The position numbers were made by a program, and so were the translations under genes. From Liolophura sinensis (lineage: Eukaryota; Mollusca; Polyplacophora; Chitonida; Chitonidae), in contig NC_088306.1 in the NCBI RefSeq assembly GCF_032854445.1, positions 10,006,193-10,070,192 of the forward strand: a stretch of DNA of 64,000 nt. The letters run 5' to 3'. Position 1 is the first letter of the stretch. Each line of letters begins with the position of its first letter. The notes under the pieces were generated by a model. That model saw only the letters and a list, made by a program, of their open reading frames with translations, ran no database searches and was not told the origin of the DNA. Below are positions 11,078 to 22,400 of this stretch, in pieces.

Positions 11078-11196
11078 TATTTATCTATTTTATTGGTTTT
11101 TTACTCCGTACTTAAGAATATTTCACTTATACGACGGCGGGCAGCATTATGGCGGATGAAACCTGTCAGAGCCCGGGGGAAACCCACGACCAAAAT
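11078..11196 (-). mobile_element. SINE-1 copy, minus orientation, 5'-truncated
   Basis: Reads TTTTTTACTCCGTACTTAAG, ACGACGGCGGGCAGCATTAT and GCCCGGGGGAAACCCACGAC on the + strand, matching the 3' half of SINE-1 backwards. Confidence 0.85.
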
Positions 11197-11235
11197 GTGA
11201 CAGTAAATTTTTCACTGCAGTTCTATTGAAAGCTG

Positions 11236-11500
11236 GGGCCTCCATGGCTAAATTGGTTAGCGCGCTAGCGCAACGTAATGACCCAGGAGCCTCTCAAAAA
11301 CGCGGTCTCTGTAAGTTCAAGTCCAGCTCATGCTGGCTTCCTCTCCGGCCGTACGTGGGAAGGTCTGGCTAACAACCTGCGGATGATCGTGCGTTTCCCC
11401 CGGGCTCTGCCTGGTTTCCTCCCACCATAATGCTGGCCGCCGTCGCATAAGTGAAATAGTCTTGAGTACAGCGTAAAACACCAATCAAATAAATAAATAC
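11236..11500 (+). mobile_element. SINE-1, near full length
   Basis: tRNA-derived head GCCTCCATGGCTAAATTGGT with an A-box-like TGGCTAAATTGG and B-box-like GTTCAAGTCC, then the body (CTCATGCTGGCTTCCTCTCC, CGTACGTGGGAAGG, GCGGATGATCGTGCGTTTCC, CCACCATAATGCTGGCCGCC) and the 3' end GCGTAAAACACCAATCAAAT with a short (AAAT)n tail. About 265 bp. It is one of the best models for the family in this window. Confidence 0.93.
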
Positions 11501-11559
11501 CATATTAACAATAGTTAACGTCAAAACTGAAATGCGTCTTATTGTTGACGAGATCAATA

Positions 11560-11607
11560 CTTATTCTTGAGTACGGCGTAAAACACCAGTCAAATAAATA
11601 AATTAAA
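11560..11607 (+). mobile_element. SINE-1, 3' end fragment
   Basis: Only the last part remains: ATTCTTGAGTACGGCGTAAA followed by ACACCAGTCAAATAAATAAA. A matching fragment is in the duplicated segment at 39150-39195. Confidence 0.85.
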
Positions 11608-11627
11608 TCTACTGAAATGTTACAGAG

Positions 11628-12463
11628 TTGGATATATGGGCAGTTGCGATCAAGGCGCAACTGAGATCCATATTTTCATTATGGACAACTTATATTCGAG
11701 CACGGTAACGGATTTGGGTACTAATTTCAATCATTCCCCTAGAACATTCCTTGCGCCTTTCCAACATCATTGAAAACTGTTGACTGCTTCTATCCGCAGT
11801 CCTACTTTATATACTTTTGGAGAATTGGTGTTACGATTATGGACTGGAAACATCCATTTTGGTTGACGGCTGATATACGAATGTCTGTTTCGATGCATAT
11901 ATTGTGGTAGCCTCGATCTGGTTGCTTCATAACTGTGTCTCCGCTTAAGCCGGAGGAGCTGTTTATATAAATGCATAACAGGAGCAAATTACACGTCCCA
12001 CCACCATGGCTTAAGAAGAACTAGGTAAAAAAATGCCGTGATGTTGACTGCAATTTATTAAACGTCATCATGGTATACGATTTGCATATATGGATGTCAT
12101 TTATAAAGCTTAGAACATTCGTTGCATCTTTCCGCCTTCAATTAAAATGTTCGACTGCTACTCTTTGCATGAAATCTGGAATCTATCCGTCGAAACAGAC
12201 ATTCGTCTACCACCCGTCAACCAAACGACCTTAACACACACTACCAAAGAACTAAGAAAGTATATAAAGTACGAAAATAAGACGGAATCATACAAAGATA
12301 AGCGGTCAACAGTTTTTTTAACGATGTAGGAAAAAACGCAAGGTATGTTCTTGGCGAATGAGTGAAATAAGTATTCAAATCATGTACCATGCTAGAATAT
12401 AAGTTGTCGATAATAAAATATGTATCTTAGTTGTGCTTTGATTGCGACAGTTCATATATCCAA
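11628..12463. mobile_element. 836-bp foldback element with ~285-bp inverted arms
   Basis: The ends are reverse complements: left TTGGATATATGGGCAGTTGC, right read backwards TTGGATATATGAACTGTCGC. The match continues inward through ACAACTTATATTCKAGCA, AACATTCCTTGCGCCTTTCC (diverged on the right), AAAACTGTTGAC, TTTATATACTTT and ACGAATGTCTGTTTCGA to about 11915 on the left and 12180 on the right. No open frame of note. Related arms occur at 10835-10990 and 39225-39405, with a short piece near 25005-25040. Confidence 0.85.
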
Positions 12464-13290
12464 AGTGGCCGTCTAATTCAGTACGATGAATATAAAACCC
12501 CTAACTACCGGTTAAGCGGAATTAGACACCATCATAAAGCAGAGCCATAGGTCCAAATCAGATGTGCCATCTGGATAGTCTTCGGTTTCCTTTAAATCCA
12601 GAGGTGAGTAAATATCTTTTACAATCTTCGCTATACATATTAAGGCTAGTAGATCATCAATATACCGTTTGGTGAACGTGAAAGATCGGGTCGGGCGAGA
12701 ATTACTTCGTAATATTGTCTACAAACTGGTGTAGCCGTATTCATACGAAAACAGGTACATGTTAGCCAAAAAAAATTGTGTGGGGGGGGGCACAATTTAT
12801 ACCCATTGGAATACCGATACACTGTTGGTATATGGTTTCCCCAAATTTTACACAGCTGTTATTAATGAGAAACTCAAACAACACGATGAGCAACGAAACA
12901 TCCAATGAGTGGTAACTCCTGTATGTAGATGAAATTGGTTTTGCGACTATTCAACAGGAAGAACCACGATGGTGGTCGGCTAGTGTATGACTGTTCCAGC
13001 GCCCAGCTAGCTTCACCAACGATAGCCACGAGCTCGAATCCAGCTCTTACAGTAAGGAGGATTTGTCAGGCTTGTAGAGATGAATAGTGCTTTACTCCCT
13101 TTTCTCCAGATGCCCTCTCCGAGAAAACTGACTGACGTCTCATTAGTGACACATGCCTGAATATGGCGTTAAATACCATTCAAATATCAGTGACTAATTC
13201 ATTCCTCTTTCGCTTTGACTGCTTTCTGGTTCTGATTTGAACCGCCTATTCAATAAGATGAAGAACTTTGGTTTACTTTACATTTTCCTT
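12464..13290. other. Intergenic, no feature recognised
   Basis: Between the foldback element and a SINE-2 fragment, downstream of both convergent SLC17 genes. I see only a short poly-G run near 12782 and no gene, tRNA or clear repeat. Confidence 0.5.
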
Positions 13291-13294
13291 TACT

Positions 13295-13440
13295 GCTGGG
13301 CTAATGAGTGGAGCATCGGGCTCTTGCCGCCTCGCTTGGCGCTCAGCACGGAGGGAGCTACAGCAAGGAAACTAGGCTGGACCGGTTTCAGTATAATGCG
13401 GTTGAACATCATGTCGGGTGTCATGTCTGATGACACCTAA
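13295..13440 (+). mobile_element. SINE-2 fragment, 5' part
   Basis: Reads CCGCCTCGCTTGGCGCTCAG, then GGACCGGTTTCAGTATAATG and ATGTCGGGTGTCATGTCTGA. This matches, in reverse, the copy at 42000-42262 (CTGCCTCGCTTGGCGCTCAT, then GTGTGAGTAGAATGTGACTG). The 3' end is missing. Confidence 0.75.
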
Positions 13441-13671
13441 AGATTACTCGTAGACAGATACTTAAAAAAAATGTTTTAATTATTTTCATAATTTAAAAAT
13501 TTGAACCCACATGTTCATATTTAAAGTACGTTGTTGTGAGGACATGACCGGAAATATAATAAAGTAAGGGGTCATATGCAGTCGAAAAGTCGAAAGCGCA
13601 GCTTAAATAATACAGTTCCAGTTGCTTAAACGATTGGGACAGTATGAGGTACTAATTTATAGCTTCCTCTT

Positions 13672-13822
13672 AAAAGGTTTTCAATCTGCGGATGGTCGTG
13701 GGTTTTCCCTGGTCCTCTGCCCGGTTTTCCTCCCAACATAATGCTGGCTGCCGTCGTATAAGGGAAATATTCTTGAATACGGCGTAAAACACCAATCAAA
13801 TAAATAAATAAATAAATAAAAG
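13672..13822 (+). mobile_element. SINE-1, 3' half
   Basis: From GCGGATGGTCGTGGGTTTTC through CCCAACATAATGCTGGCTGC to GGCGTAAAACACCAATCAAA and a (TAAA)n tail. Confidence 0.9.
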
Positions 13823-14177
13823 GTTTTCTATGCCTATTAGAATGCTCGTTATAAGCCTATTAGACTGCTCCACTGACTCAGAAGCTTTAAGGTAAGGTTA
13901 GTCAATATCTGTATGACAAATGTAATTGTTTACTTCAGGTTTTCTCCGTCCCATAACCGTCGTGAAACAAAAATGTATTTTGCGTTTTATATATTGATGA
14001 TCTTAGATCTTACATATTTCAGCTGCGCCTACATAATATCTTTTATATATGCTTACGTGGTGAGGTGTTGTTTCCTCATTAAGAAATCAAGAAATCTTCA
14101 GTGAAATTCACCATATTCAATCATATTAGCTGTTCCCTTGTGTGGTTTCTTCAACATGACGCTTAATGGAACTGGTA

Positions 14178-14372
14178 GAGGCCTCCATGGCCGAGTGCTA
14201 AGCGTGCCAGCGCATGGCGAAATGAATCGGAGCGTCTCACCAATGCGGTCACTGTGAGTTCAAATCCAGCTCATGCTGGGTTCCTGTTCGGTAGTAAGTG
14301 ATAAGGTCTACCAGCAGCCTGCAGATGGTCGTGGGTTTCTCACGGAAATAAATATTTATTCATTTATTTATT
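14178..14372 (+). mobile_element. SINE-1, 5' two thirds
   Basis: Head GAGGCCTCCATGGCCGAGTG, then CACCAATGCGGTCACTGTGA, GTTCAAATCCAGCTCATGCT and GCAGATGGTCGTGGGTTTCT, followed directly by ATAAATATTTATTCATTTAT. The 3' domain is lost. Confidence 0.85.
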
Positions 14373-14647
14373 TAATGAAAATGATAAATGAAATAGTTGC
14401 GTCACCATATGTTTCAAGCGTCTGGGCATTGTAGCTTGTATGCTCATCACCACAAATATATTTCGATAATGAGGTACCTCCTCCCGCGCTATGGCCATTC
14501 GAGTCCAAGCCGGATTCACCATTCTTTTCTTGTAACATATGAGAACTATGTCGCTAGTCTACCAACGAATCGTCATCGATTTATCAATAATGGGCAACAG
14601 ACTACACAGCTGAGGCCTGGGGTGCTGTAAACAGGAAAAGTTCCCAC

Positions 14648-14740
14648 TGATCCACTTGCGGATGGTCGTGGGCTTGTCGCTGTTTCTGTCCGGTTTCCTC
14701 CCATCAGGCACAACGCTGCCGTCATAAGTGGAATAATTAA
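14648..14740 (+). mobile_element. SINE-1, degraded central fragment
   Basis: Contains TTGCGGATGGTCGTGGGCTT and TCCGGTTTCCTCCCATCAGG, then a broken ACGCTGCCGTCATAAGTGGA. It adjoins the minisatellite that follows. Confidence 0.65.
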
Positions 14741-15240
14741 AGGGCAGGACGCGCATGTCAGTGTATAACATTTACGTTGTTAGTATTCAGGCTATGCTAG
14801 CATTCAGGCTATGTTCACATTCAGGCTATGTTAGCATTCAGGCTATGTTAGCATTCAGGGCAGGACGCGCATGTCAGCGTATAACATTTACGTTGTTAGT
14901 ATTCAGGCTATGCTAGCATTCAGGCTATGTTAGCATTCAGGCTATGTTAGCATTCAGGCTATGTTAGCATTCAGGGCAGGACGCGCATGTCAACGTATAA
15001 CATTTACGTTGTTAGTATTCAGGTTATGCTAGCATTCAGGCTATGTTAGCATTCAGGCTATGTTAGCATTCAGGCTATGTTAGCATTCAGGCTATGTTAG
15101 CATTCAGGGCAGGGCGCGCATGTCAGCGTATAACATTTACGTTGTTAGTATTCAGGCTATGCTAGCTTTCAGACTATGTTAGCATTCAAGCTATGTTAGC
15201 ATTCTGGCTATGTTAGCATTCAAGCTATGTTAACATTCAA
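14740..15240 (+). repeat. 17-bp minisatellite in a higher-order array
   Basis: The unit ATTCAGGCTATGTTAGC is repeated in runs of about four to six, each introduced by AGGGCAGGACGCGCATGTCA and ATAACATTTACGTTGTTAGT. The introducer appears at about 14740, 14858, 14973 and 15105, so the larger period is 115-132 bp and varies by whole 17-bp units. The last units are diverged. Confidence 0.95.
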
Positions 15241-16447
15241 ACAGCATTAATCACATAATTCATAAATGCATGTCGACATCAAAACCGGCTTGCTTGAAGG
15301 AGTCATTGTTCTACCGAAGTAACATTGAAACAAAGTTATTTGTTTAAATGTTTCAATAAAAGCGACGTTGAACAATCAAACAAGCAAAACTGATCACATT
15401 TCTTTCCACTCACGTTGTCCGATTGACCTCTGCGACTACCAGTCCCTTGACCAAAGAGGTTGTAAGTTCGATATCCAGTTCTTGCTAGTTGGACTGCGAC
15501 TTTAAGTCAGTATTTTGTCAAGAACTTGATGAAGGTCACCGCTTTACTAAGGGTCCTCCGGTTTTCTCATCCCCCCCCCCCCCATAAACCTGACCGGCGT
15601 CATATAAATGATTTATTTATTTCACCGCAAACCTCAAGAATGTTTAATTACATGGCGTTTTTATGGTGTGGAGGAAACTCGGGTGCTCAGTATAAACCAT
15701 CGACCTCTGACAAGTGACAGACGAACATTCCCATATGTGACGTGCAAATATGCACTCCTTGTTGAACAAGACAAGTGATCTTCAACAAACGTTAGATTGT
15801 GCGGACACACACGTCAACATCGTCATCGTCAACCGCTTGTAGCTAAGGCCTCACCAACAGTGGGAGCTGGGGAATTTACAAATTCACTATTTAAGGGCAG
15901 ATTTGAACCAGCAAAACTATACCCAAACATCCTTTCATTTATTCTTGGTTTAGAGCTTTTGATACGCAATAAAAAGCATCTAAAGTAGGATCAAATATGG
16001 TGGTCTTTTTGGACCAACTTTAAGTCTGACGTCACACAGCTTTCACAGAACTCCCCGTATTTGTTTACGGAACACTTTGAAAATAGACATTTTCTGTAAA
16101 ATCATCTCTGATGAATTGCATTTACGTTACGGCGACTCATATGAGTTTTCACTGAACATTATGCGATGAAAATAATGTGAAAAACTCTGGACTCAAAATT
16201 CGCCTTGGAAAATAATTGAATTTTGTAACTTCTTGGTAAGAGAAAGTGAAAAGAATCACTTGAAGTATTTCTGGACATACTTGGCCTGTACCTTTCATTT
16301 CAGGCACACTTTATTTTTGACTTTCTGTGAACTTCAACCACTTGCCACGCCCTACCACGATCCGCCATGACCTGCCCTCCACCATAACCAGATAAAGGCC
16401 TGTACTGTGAAGTAGGTAGAATATATTTCATTTTTCTGCTACATATG
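15241..16447. other. Intergenic, no gene recognised
   Basis: Region between the minisatellite and the end of SLC17 gene B. It has a poly-C run near 15582 and a sequence near 15600-15640 faintly like an old SINE-1 3' end. A TTTATT at 16310-16315 (AATAAA on the minus strand) lies about 133 bases past gene B's stop and could be its polyadenylation signal. Confidence 0.5.
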
Positions 16448-19400
16448 CTATTGGAATTTAAAACGTATTACTTTAAAAATTATATATATACATTTTTTAT
16501 TTATGTTGACGTCTTTTGTTCTCGTTTGTCTGTTTTTTTCGTCAACCATAATTTCCATTTCAGGACTGGCCTCTCTGACCTTCGCCCAAAGCTGTACTTC
16601 TCCGCGGGCAAATATACAGAATCCAACAGCACCAATAATGGCCACGCCTCCGCCAATCAGAAAAATAGTCCGCCATTCGGATTGTGTTCCCTGGTAACAG
16701 CAAAACACAGTCTGATCATAAAAGGGCAACACATGAAAGATGTTTGGAAATTTTTTAGGGAGAACATTTGTGGCAGATATAAATACATCGAAGGGACACA
16801 TCAAAAACAAACCGAACTGTCCTTCTGCCTATATTGGTATAACTTACGTTAGGTGTTAGCGTTCCAATGGCCAGAAGGCACGAACAGACCAGTCATGGTT
16901 CCGAAGATGTTCAACGCGCCAGAGATTTCTCCCGAAAACCTGAAAATATCAGTGAATAACTAACAATATGTGATTGAAGAAGATGGGCGATGGGGCTACG
17001 ACAATCACGCCTGATTTTGTACGAAGTGTTTCCTTGCTCTGGTCGTAGGTTCTTGTGTTAGCCAGGACAATAGCCGGTTCTTTCACACTTCTATAAATCC
17101 TTAACAACCTCAACTCAAATGAACCATTCATCCTATAAAAAAGATGGCATTCCCGGGCCACGTGAACTACATTAATCACTTCACCAGAGACCTCTGAGAG
17201 CAAGGGCAATAGTCAACATCCACCAGAAGTGAAAGGTTCTTCAATGACCTCAGAAACCATGCAGTGCTGTCCTACTTTTTCGCACATGGCGTTAAAACAC
17301 ATGTAGGTTTATGCCTTTTGCCATTATGTTTAAAGAAGCAGTCACATTTAATCGCAGACTCACCTTGGGGCAAAATCCATGACGCTGATAAGAAACCCGG
17401 CAAGGGAGAGGCCGAAGAACATTTGAGATATGACGAGGCATGCGACAGCGAGACTTGCGTGCTCTTTTGTCACAAAGCCTGTCGCTGCCAGCAGTATTCC
17501 CATTGGCACAAACGCTGAAAGAGGGGAAGAAAACTAGCAATACCATCAGTGGTTTTCTGTCACATCAGGATTCCCATTGGCAAGAACGTTGAACATTCAC
17601 AAAAAAACTGTCCTATGTTCCTCAGAATCTACCCTCTATGCCAGATTGCTCGCCCGGGCCAACATGTTAAAATCTCGTAAATTATGCATACGAAATACGC
17701 TAGAGAAAAAAACTACGTTATGTATTTCCAGTGCGATAAAATGCGAAAATACTACAGATAGTCTTATAATTTTATATGAGCTGTTGTCAATGGTTGCGTC
17801 CAAAATAACACACCCTCCCCTTCTTTTTTCTTCCCGATTAACAACTCTGAACTCGAGATTCTCTGAACTGGCACACAACAACAGTTTTCAACTATTTTTT
17901 CTTCCAGGTGTGTTCAACTACATTTTGATGAAGATGTACAACAGAGTTGTTCAGCTGCCAGAATACATTGTACACTGTACATTGTACAAAAATGTTCCCT
18001 TTGTTTTTATTATCATTGCGTGAAATCATATTTTTATTAACAGCACCCTGTTCAGTCGGTCATTAATTAAAGAATTTAACATTTCTTTAAAAGTTATATG
18101 ATCTAATGATTCTTCGTCGTCATACGACTGCAAAATTGGGTAAGTACGACGTAAAACCCCAAGTATACAAGTAGCCTCCAAGGGACCTACATACAGTGAA
18201 CCGTTATTTAACATATAATGTTTTCCTAAGCCAATAAATGACGAAAATACAACAATGTCGAGTGTGAGTTGACAGTGAAAACTGCTTACACAATGTCTGG
18301 AAGAGTCTTCTCGTGTTAACCCGACTCAGTATCTTCTTGTTGAGAATGAAGTCGGAGAGACATCCAACAAACATGGAGGATACAACGCAGACGACAGGCG
18401 GAAGTGACCCAAGAATCCCCGACTGAAAGTATGGGTGAGATACATGTCTTACAAACAATCATTTTAACAGAAGAGTTTCGAGTTCAAACCTTTGCGTCGA
18501 TGGAAGTAAAAAAAAAACAGCCCTCCTGTACAATGTGACTTGAGAAAAATGTTAGGTAACGTTTCCCATTAACTTACCGATGACTTGTCTCATGGTGTTC
18601 GAGAGGCTTTAGAAACTTCTCAAGTTTACAAACGTTCAGCTCCTCAGTGTTTTGCATCCTTGTTTGCTCTAAATAATTTTTTGCGGAACTCTTTTCTGAC
18701 GCCCAGGTTATCATAAATGTGATCCTCCCATAATTATCTAACATTTTTGACAGGTCACATTTTTTTTCCCATAGCCATAAAAGAGTTCGAACTCCAAACT
18801 AACCATGTAACTCAAAAACTATTCAATCTCGTAAAACTCACCTTGATAACTTAAAACAACAGTTTCACAGTCTCGTAAGTATGACTGTAGATTTGAAGGT
18901 GTAAAATTGATCTCCCATCTAGCTCTATTTGACAGTGTTAAGAATACTTGTCCACAGACAGCAAGAAAGCATGCACTACTACCTTTCCTGAATTAAAGTT
19001 CATGCAGTAATTCATAAGAAAGATTTTCGAGTATAGTCATCTGAACTTACCTGTAATTCACTTCAGACTTTTCTTTCTCACTTGTCCATTTTAAGACAAA
19101 GTTAAATGTCATGAAACTTACCGAGGTAATCTTGAACTTTAAGACTTCTCCCATGTACAAAATGATACCCAGACTGAATGTGTTGTTCACCCAGTCTATG
19201 CCGAAGTACCCCAGGGCGGTGCCCCACACGGGTGGGGATGCGAGAATACTACACCAGGGGGCCATCTTAGGCTGATCCTGAAAGACACACTGTACCAACA
19301 ACGTCACCAGGACAAGCAAATTCTGTCCCAATTGCGTCAAAATGAAACAAGTTACATGCACCAGTTCGAAAGAACAGTATACTACGCCAAGTTTGCCTTG

Positions 19401-22400
19401 GCAAACAGAATAGTGGAGATTTCAAGAGTCTTAATATTTTCCACAGCAGAGATATTGATTGACTATTGATGAATAATAAACAAATAACCAAAAAAAGCGA
19501 TTTTGATCGATGGAAATGATAGATGGAACCATGCAACACTAGGAAATAACATGTCGCTTTTGCTAGCTGGAGGCTCCTCGGCAATATATACCACCGACGG
19601 CGGCGGGAAATCCACAGATCCTTTGTCCACGCCTGGGATTGGACCTGCATCTGGTGTGTGCTATAGAGATTTAAAGACAAGTGTCCTAACCATTCAGGCA
19701 CGATCAGCTCCCTACAAAAGCTTGCACAGCCTAGAGATTTCGCTTCGTCTGTTTTAAACGATTTATTTTTTATTTCACTTGAGACTTAGTTTTAAACTAA
19801 CGAAACCAAATATCTTTTAAAGAAATTAATACCCGTGGAAAAGATACTAATTCTGCACAGTTTTTCGAGAATAAAATCAGTACCTGCTTGGACTCGATTC
19901 TCGCGATTCGAGCCATTATATACTCCCTTTCCGCCTTGGATATTCGAGGGTGCTGAAGGGGGGTGTCGTATACCGTGTACAGCCATGCGACAATCCAGAC
20001 GAGGCTGGTCAGTGCTGAGAGGATGGAAAATGAAACCGGAAATACGACATGATTGTGCTCACTGATTTAATGTTGTAAAGTTATAGAACAAGAAAACGAA
20101 AGCAAGAGAATTAAATCCGTGTTACACATACGAATGGCGAAGTTTACGCTTAGATTGCCACCTTAATCAGGACAAACTTGAAATACAAATGACCGCACGA
20201 CGACAAGGTTGCGAGAAATAATTTAATTAACTGGTGTTTTAAGTTGTACTCAAGAACATTTTACTTGAATGCGCATAAGTAGATAGGTCTATAGGGATAG
20301 GATATCACACTGAGTCTACAGAAAACAATGGGGTATCTGTGTGGAGAATCTTCATTGAGTATCTGTATGGGGTATCTAAATGGGGTATCTGTATGGGATA
20401 TCTGTGTGAGGGGTCTGTATGGGGTATCTCTATGGGGTGTCTGTATGGGGTATCTATATGGGGTATCTGTATGGGATATCTGTGTGGGTTGTCTGTATGG
20501 GGTGTCTGTATGGGGTATCTACATGGGGTATCTGTATGGGGGATCTGTATGGGGTGTTTGTACGGGGTGTCTGTATGCGGTATCTACATGAAGTATCTGT
20601 GTGGGGTATCTACATGGGGTATCTTTATGGGGAATTTGTATGCGGTATCTACATGGGGTATTTGTAAGGGGCGACTGTATGGGGTATCTGTGTGGGAGGT
20701 CTACATGAAGTATCTATATGGGGTATCTGTACGCGATATCTGTGTGGGGTGTCTGTATGGGGTATCTGTATGGGGTATCTACATGGGGTATCTGTACGTT
20801 GTATCTGTCTGGGGTGTCTGTATGGTGTATGTACATGGGGGTATCCGTATGGGGTATCTACATGTCAAATCACTCAACATAAAGCTGCAGGTTAACTAAC
20901 CAGAAATGGATTTCAATACGAGACCTCATAGGCCATCTAAGAGAGTTTAGGCCATATGTCAAGAAAACTGGCTTACCAAAATGTTTTTAACCAATATATG
21001 TGCATTTAAATGCTTAAATTTCGAGGTAGGTTTTATGGAAAGGTGTTTTCAGACATAGTTTTGAGTTGCTTGGCGATATCATTTTCCATTTTAAGCTTAC
21101 CTGTTCACAAACGGTTTTATTTTTATGCGTTTAACGAAAAAGCAATGAACTGAAATATGAGTTAATCAGTCATACTGCATCACCAGCAGGTTCTTATTTC
21201 GAATGGGGTTGAAATCTTCCACATTAAGTTTTTTCACATACCAAACACATAGAATATCGATCCCCATCCTCTGTCAAAGCCATACTGACACAGGAGACCG
21301 GAAACCGGAAATGTCACCACTTCACCAATGGGAAAACCTTTTACAGAAAAGTGGGCTACTGATACTGATGGAGGACATAAAAAAAAATAAAGTTTCCAGA
21401 ACACTAACGAAAAAATATACAAACAAAGCAAAGAAGTTTGTCATCAGATCGAACGACTCTTTCTTCTCGGAGTATATCTAAAAGCTTGTAACAAGTATTT
21501 TCTTTAATACTGTCAAATTCTTAGAAAAGTTACTGAAACAGAATGAGCAATGGTATGGTGGTGATTTTGTATCTTGCCGCGTCAAAGAAACTAATGGTGT
21601 ATTTCAGAATTAAATTTTATCCGGTCAGTAATGGATGTGTTTTAACAGGGAGCACAAGTGTACTGAACTCTTGAAAATCACTGAACTTTGAGCGACAGAA
21701 AAGGGGTTACTGCATCAAGGACATACCCGCGATAACGACAGCCACAAATCGGGCCGTCTCAAGAGGTGGTACCCATCTTACAGCCATGTTGAACAACGAC
21801 GGGTAAAATGCGCCCTAGAGAAAAGACACGCAAAAGAAACTGGATATTTGCGTGACAAAATAACAGTTATTTAGTCCTGACTTCTCATGAAAGGCTCGTT
21901 ATTATAATGTTCAGACAGCTTCGACGTAGAGACAGATCTAGTGTCAACCCTGGGTCAGGTCAGACCCAAGACCTTAAAGAAGGAAGTTGTAGCTTCCTCG
22001 CTTGGAGTCCAGCATTAAGTGGAAACTGCAACGTATCATTATAATGGCTCGGGTGGGGCCCCATACTTGCCTTGGATAAGTCATCTCATTGAAGCAGATA
22101 AAGAGAGGCATATTACATGCACTCTAAGGACTCCTTCGTCGTCATATAACTTAAAAAATGTTGAACCCCAAGCAATCACTCACTCACTCACTCACTCACT
22201 CACTCACTCACTTGGTATAGAGACTAAGAACCCTAGCTGATATGGGCTGTCATTTTCCGCGCAATGGCGGACTCGGGTCCCAACTGAATCGGTCATTGTT
22301 GTGCATTGTGTTCAAGGCTTTTGCACTTGTCTGGAGGCGGTTATGTATAAGGGTACAGGATGCCAGAATCCAGGGATAAATCATAGATTTTTGCCAGGTA

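Larger units (their letters stand above)
5775..11800 (+). repeat. Source (long) copy of a segmental duplication
   Basis: From about 5775 this region matches 35650-39405 in the same order and orientation: gene A exons 6-8 and their introns, the intron-6 array, a shared SINE with the same target-site duplication, the 84-bp array, SINE pieces and the first arm of a foldback element. Gene A exon 9 and other pieces have no counterpart in the shorter copy. The two are about 30 kb apart. Identity was judged by eye, not computed. Confidence 0.9.

Noticed and set aside
16445-16852. 135-codon + strand frame
   Set aside because: It lies antisense to the real last exon of gene B and has no family similarity.
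20339-20899. 186-codon forward open frame
   Set aside because: It is the 15-bp minisatellite read through; all forward frames are open for the same reason and it lies within an intron of gene B.
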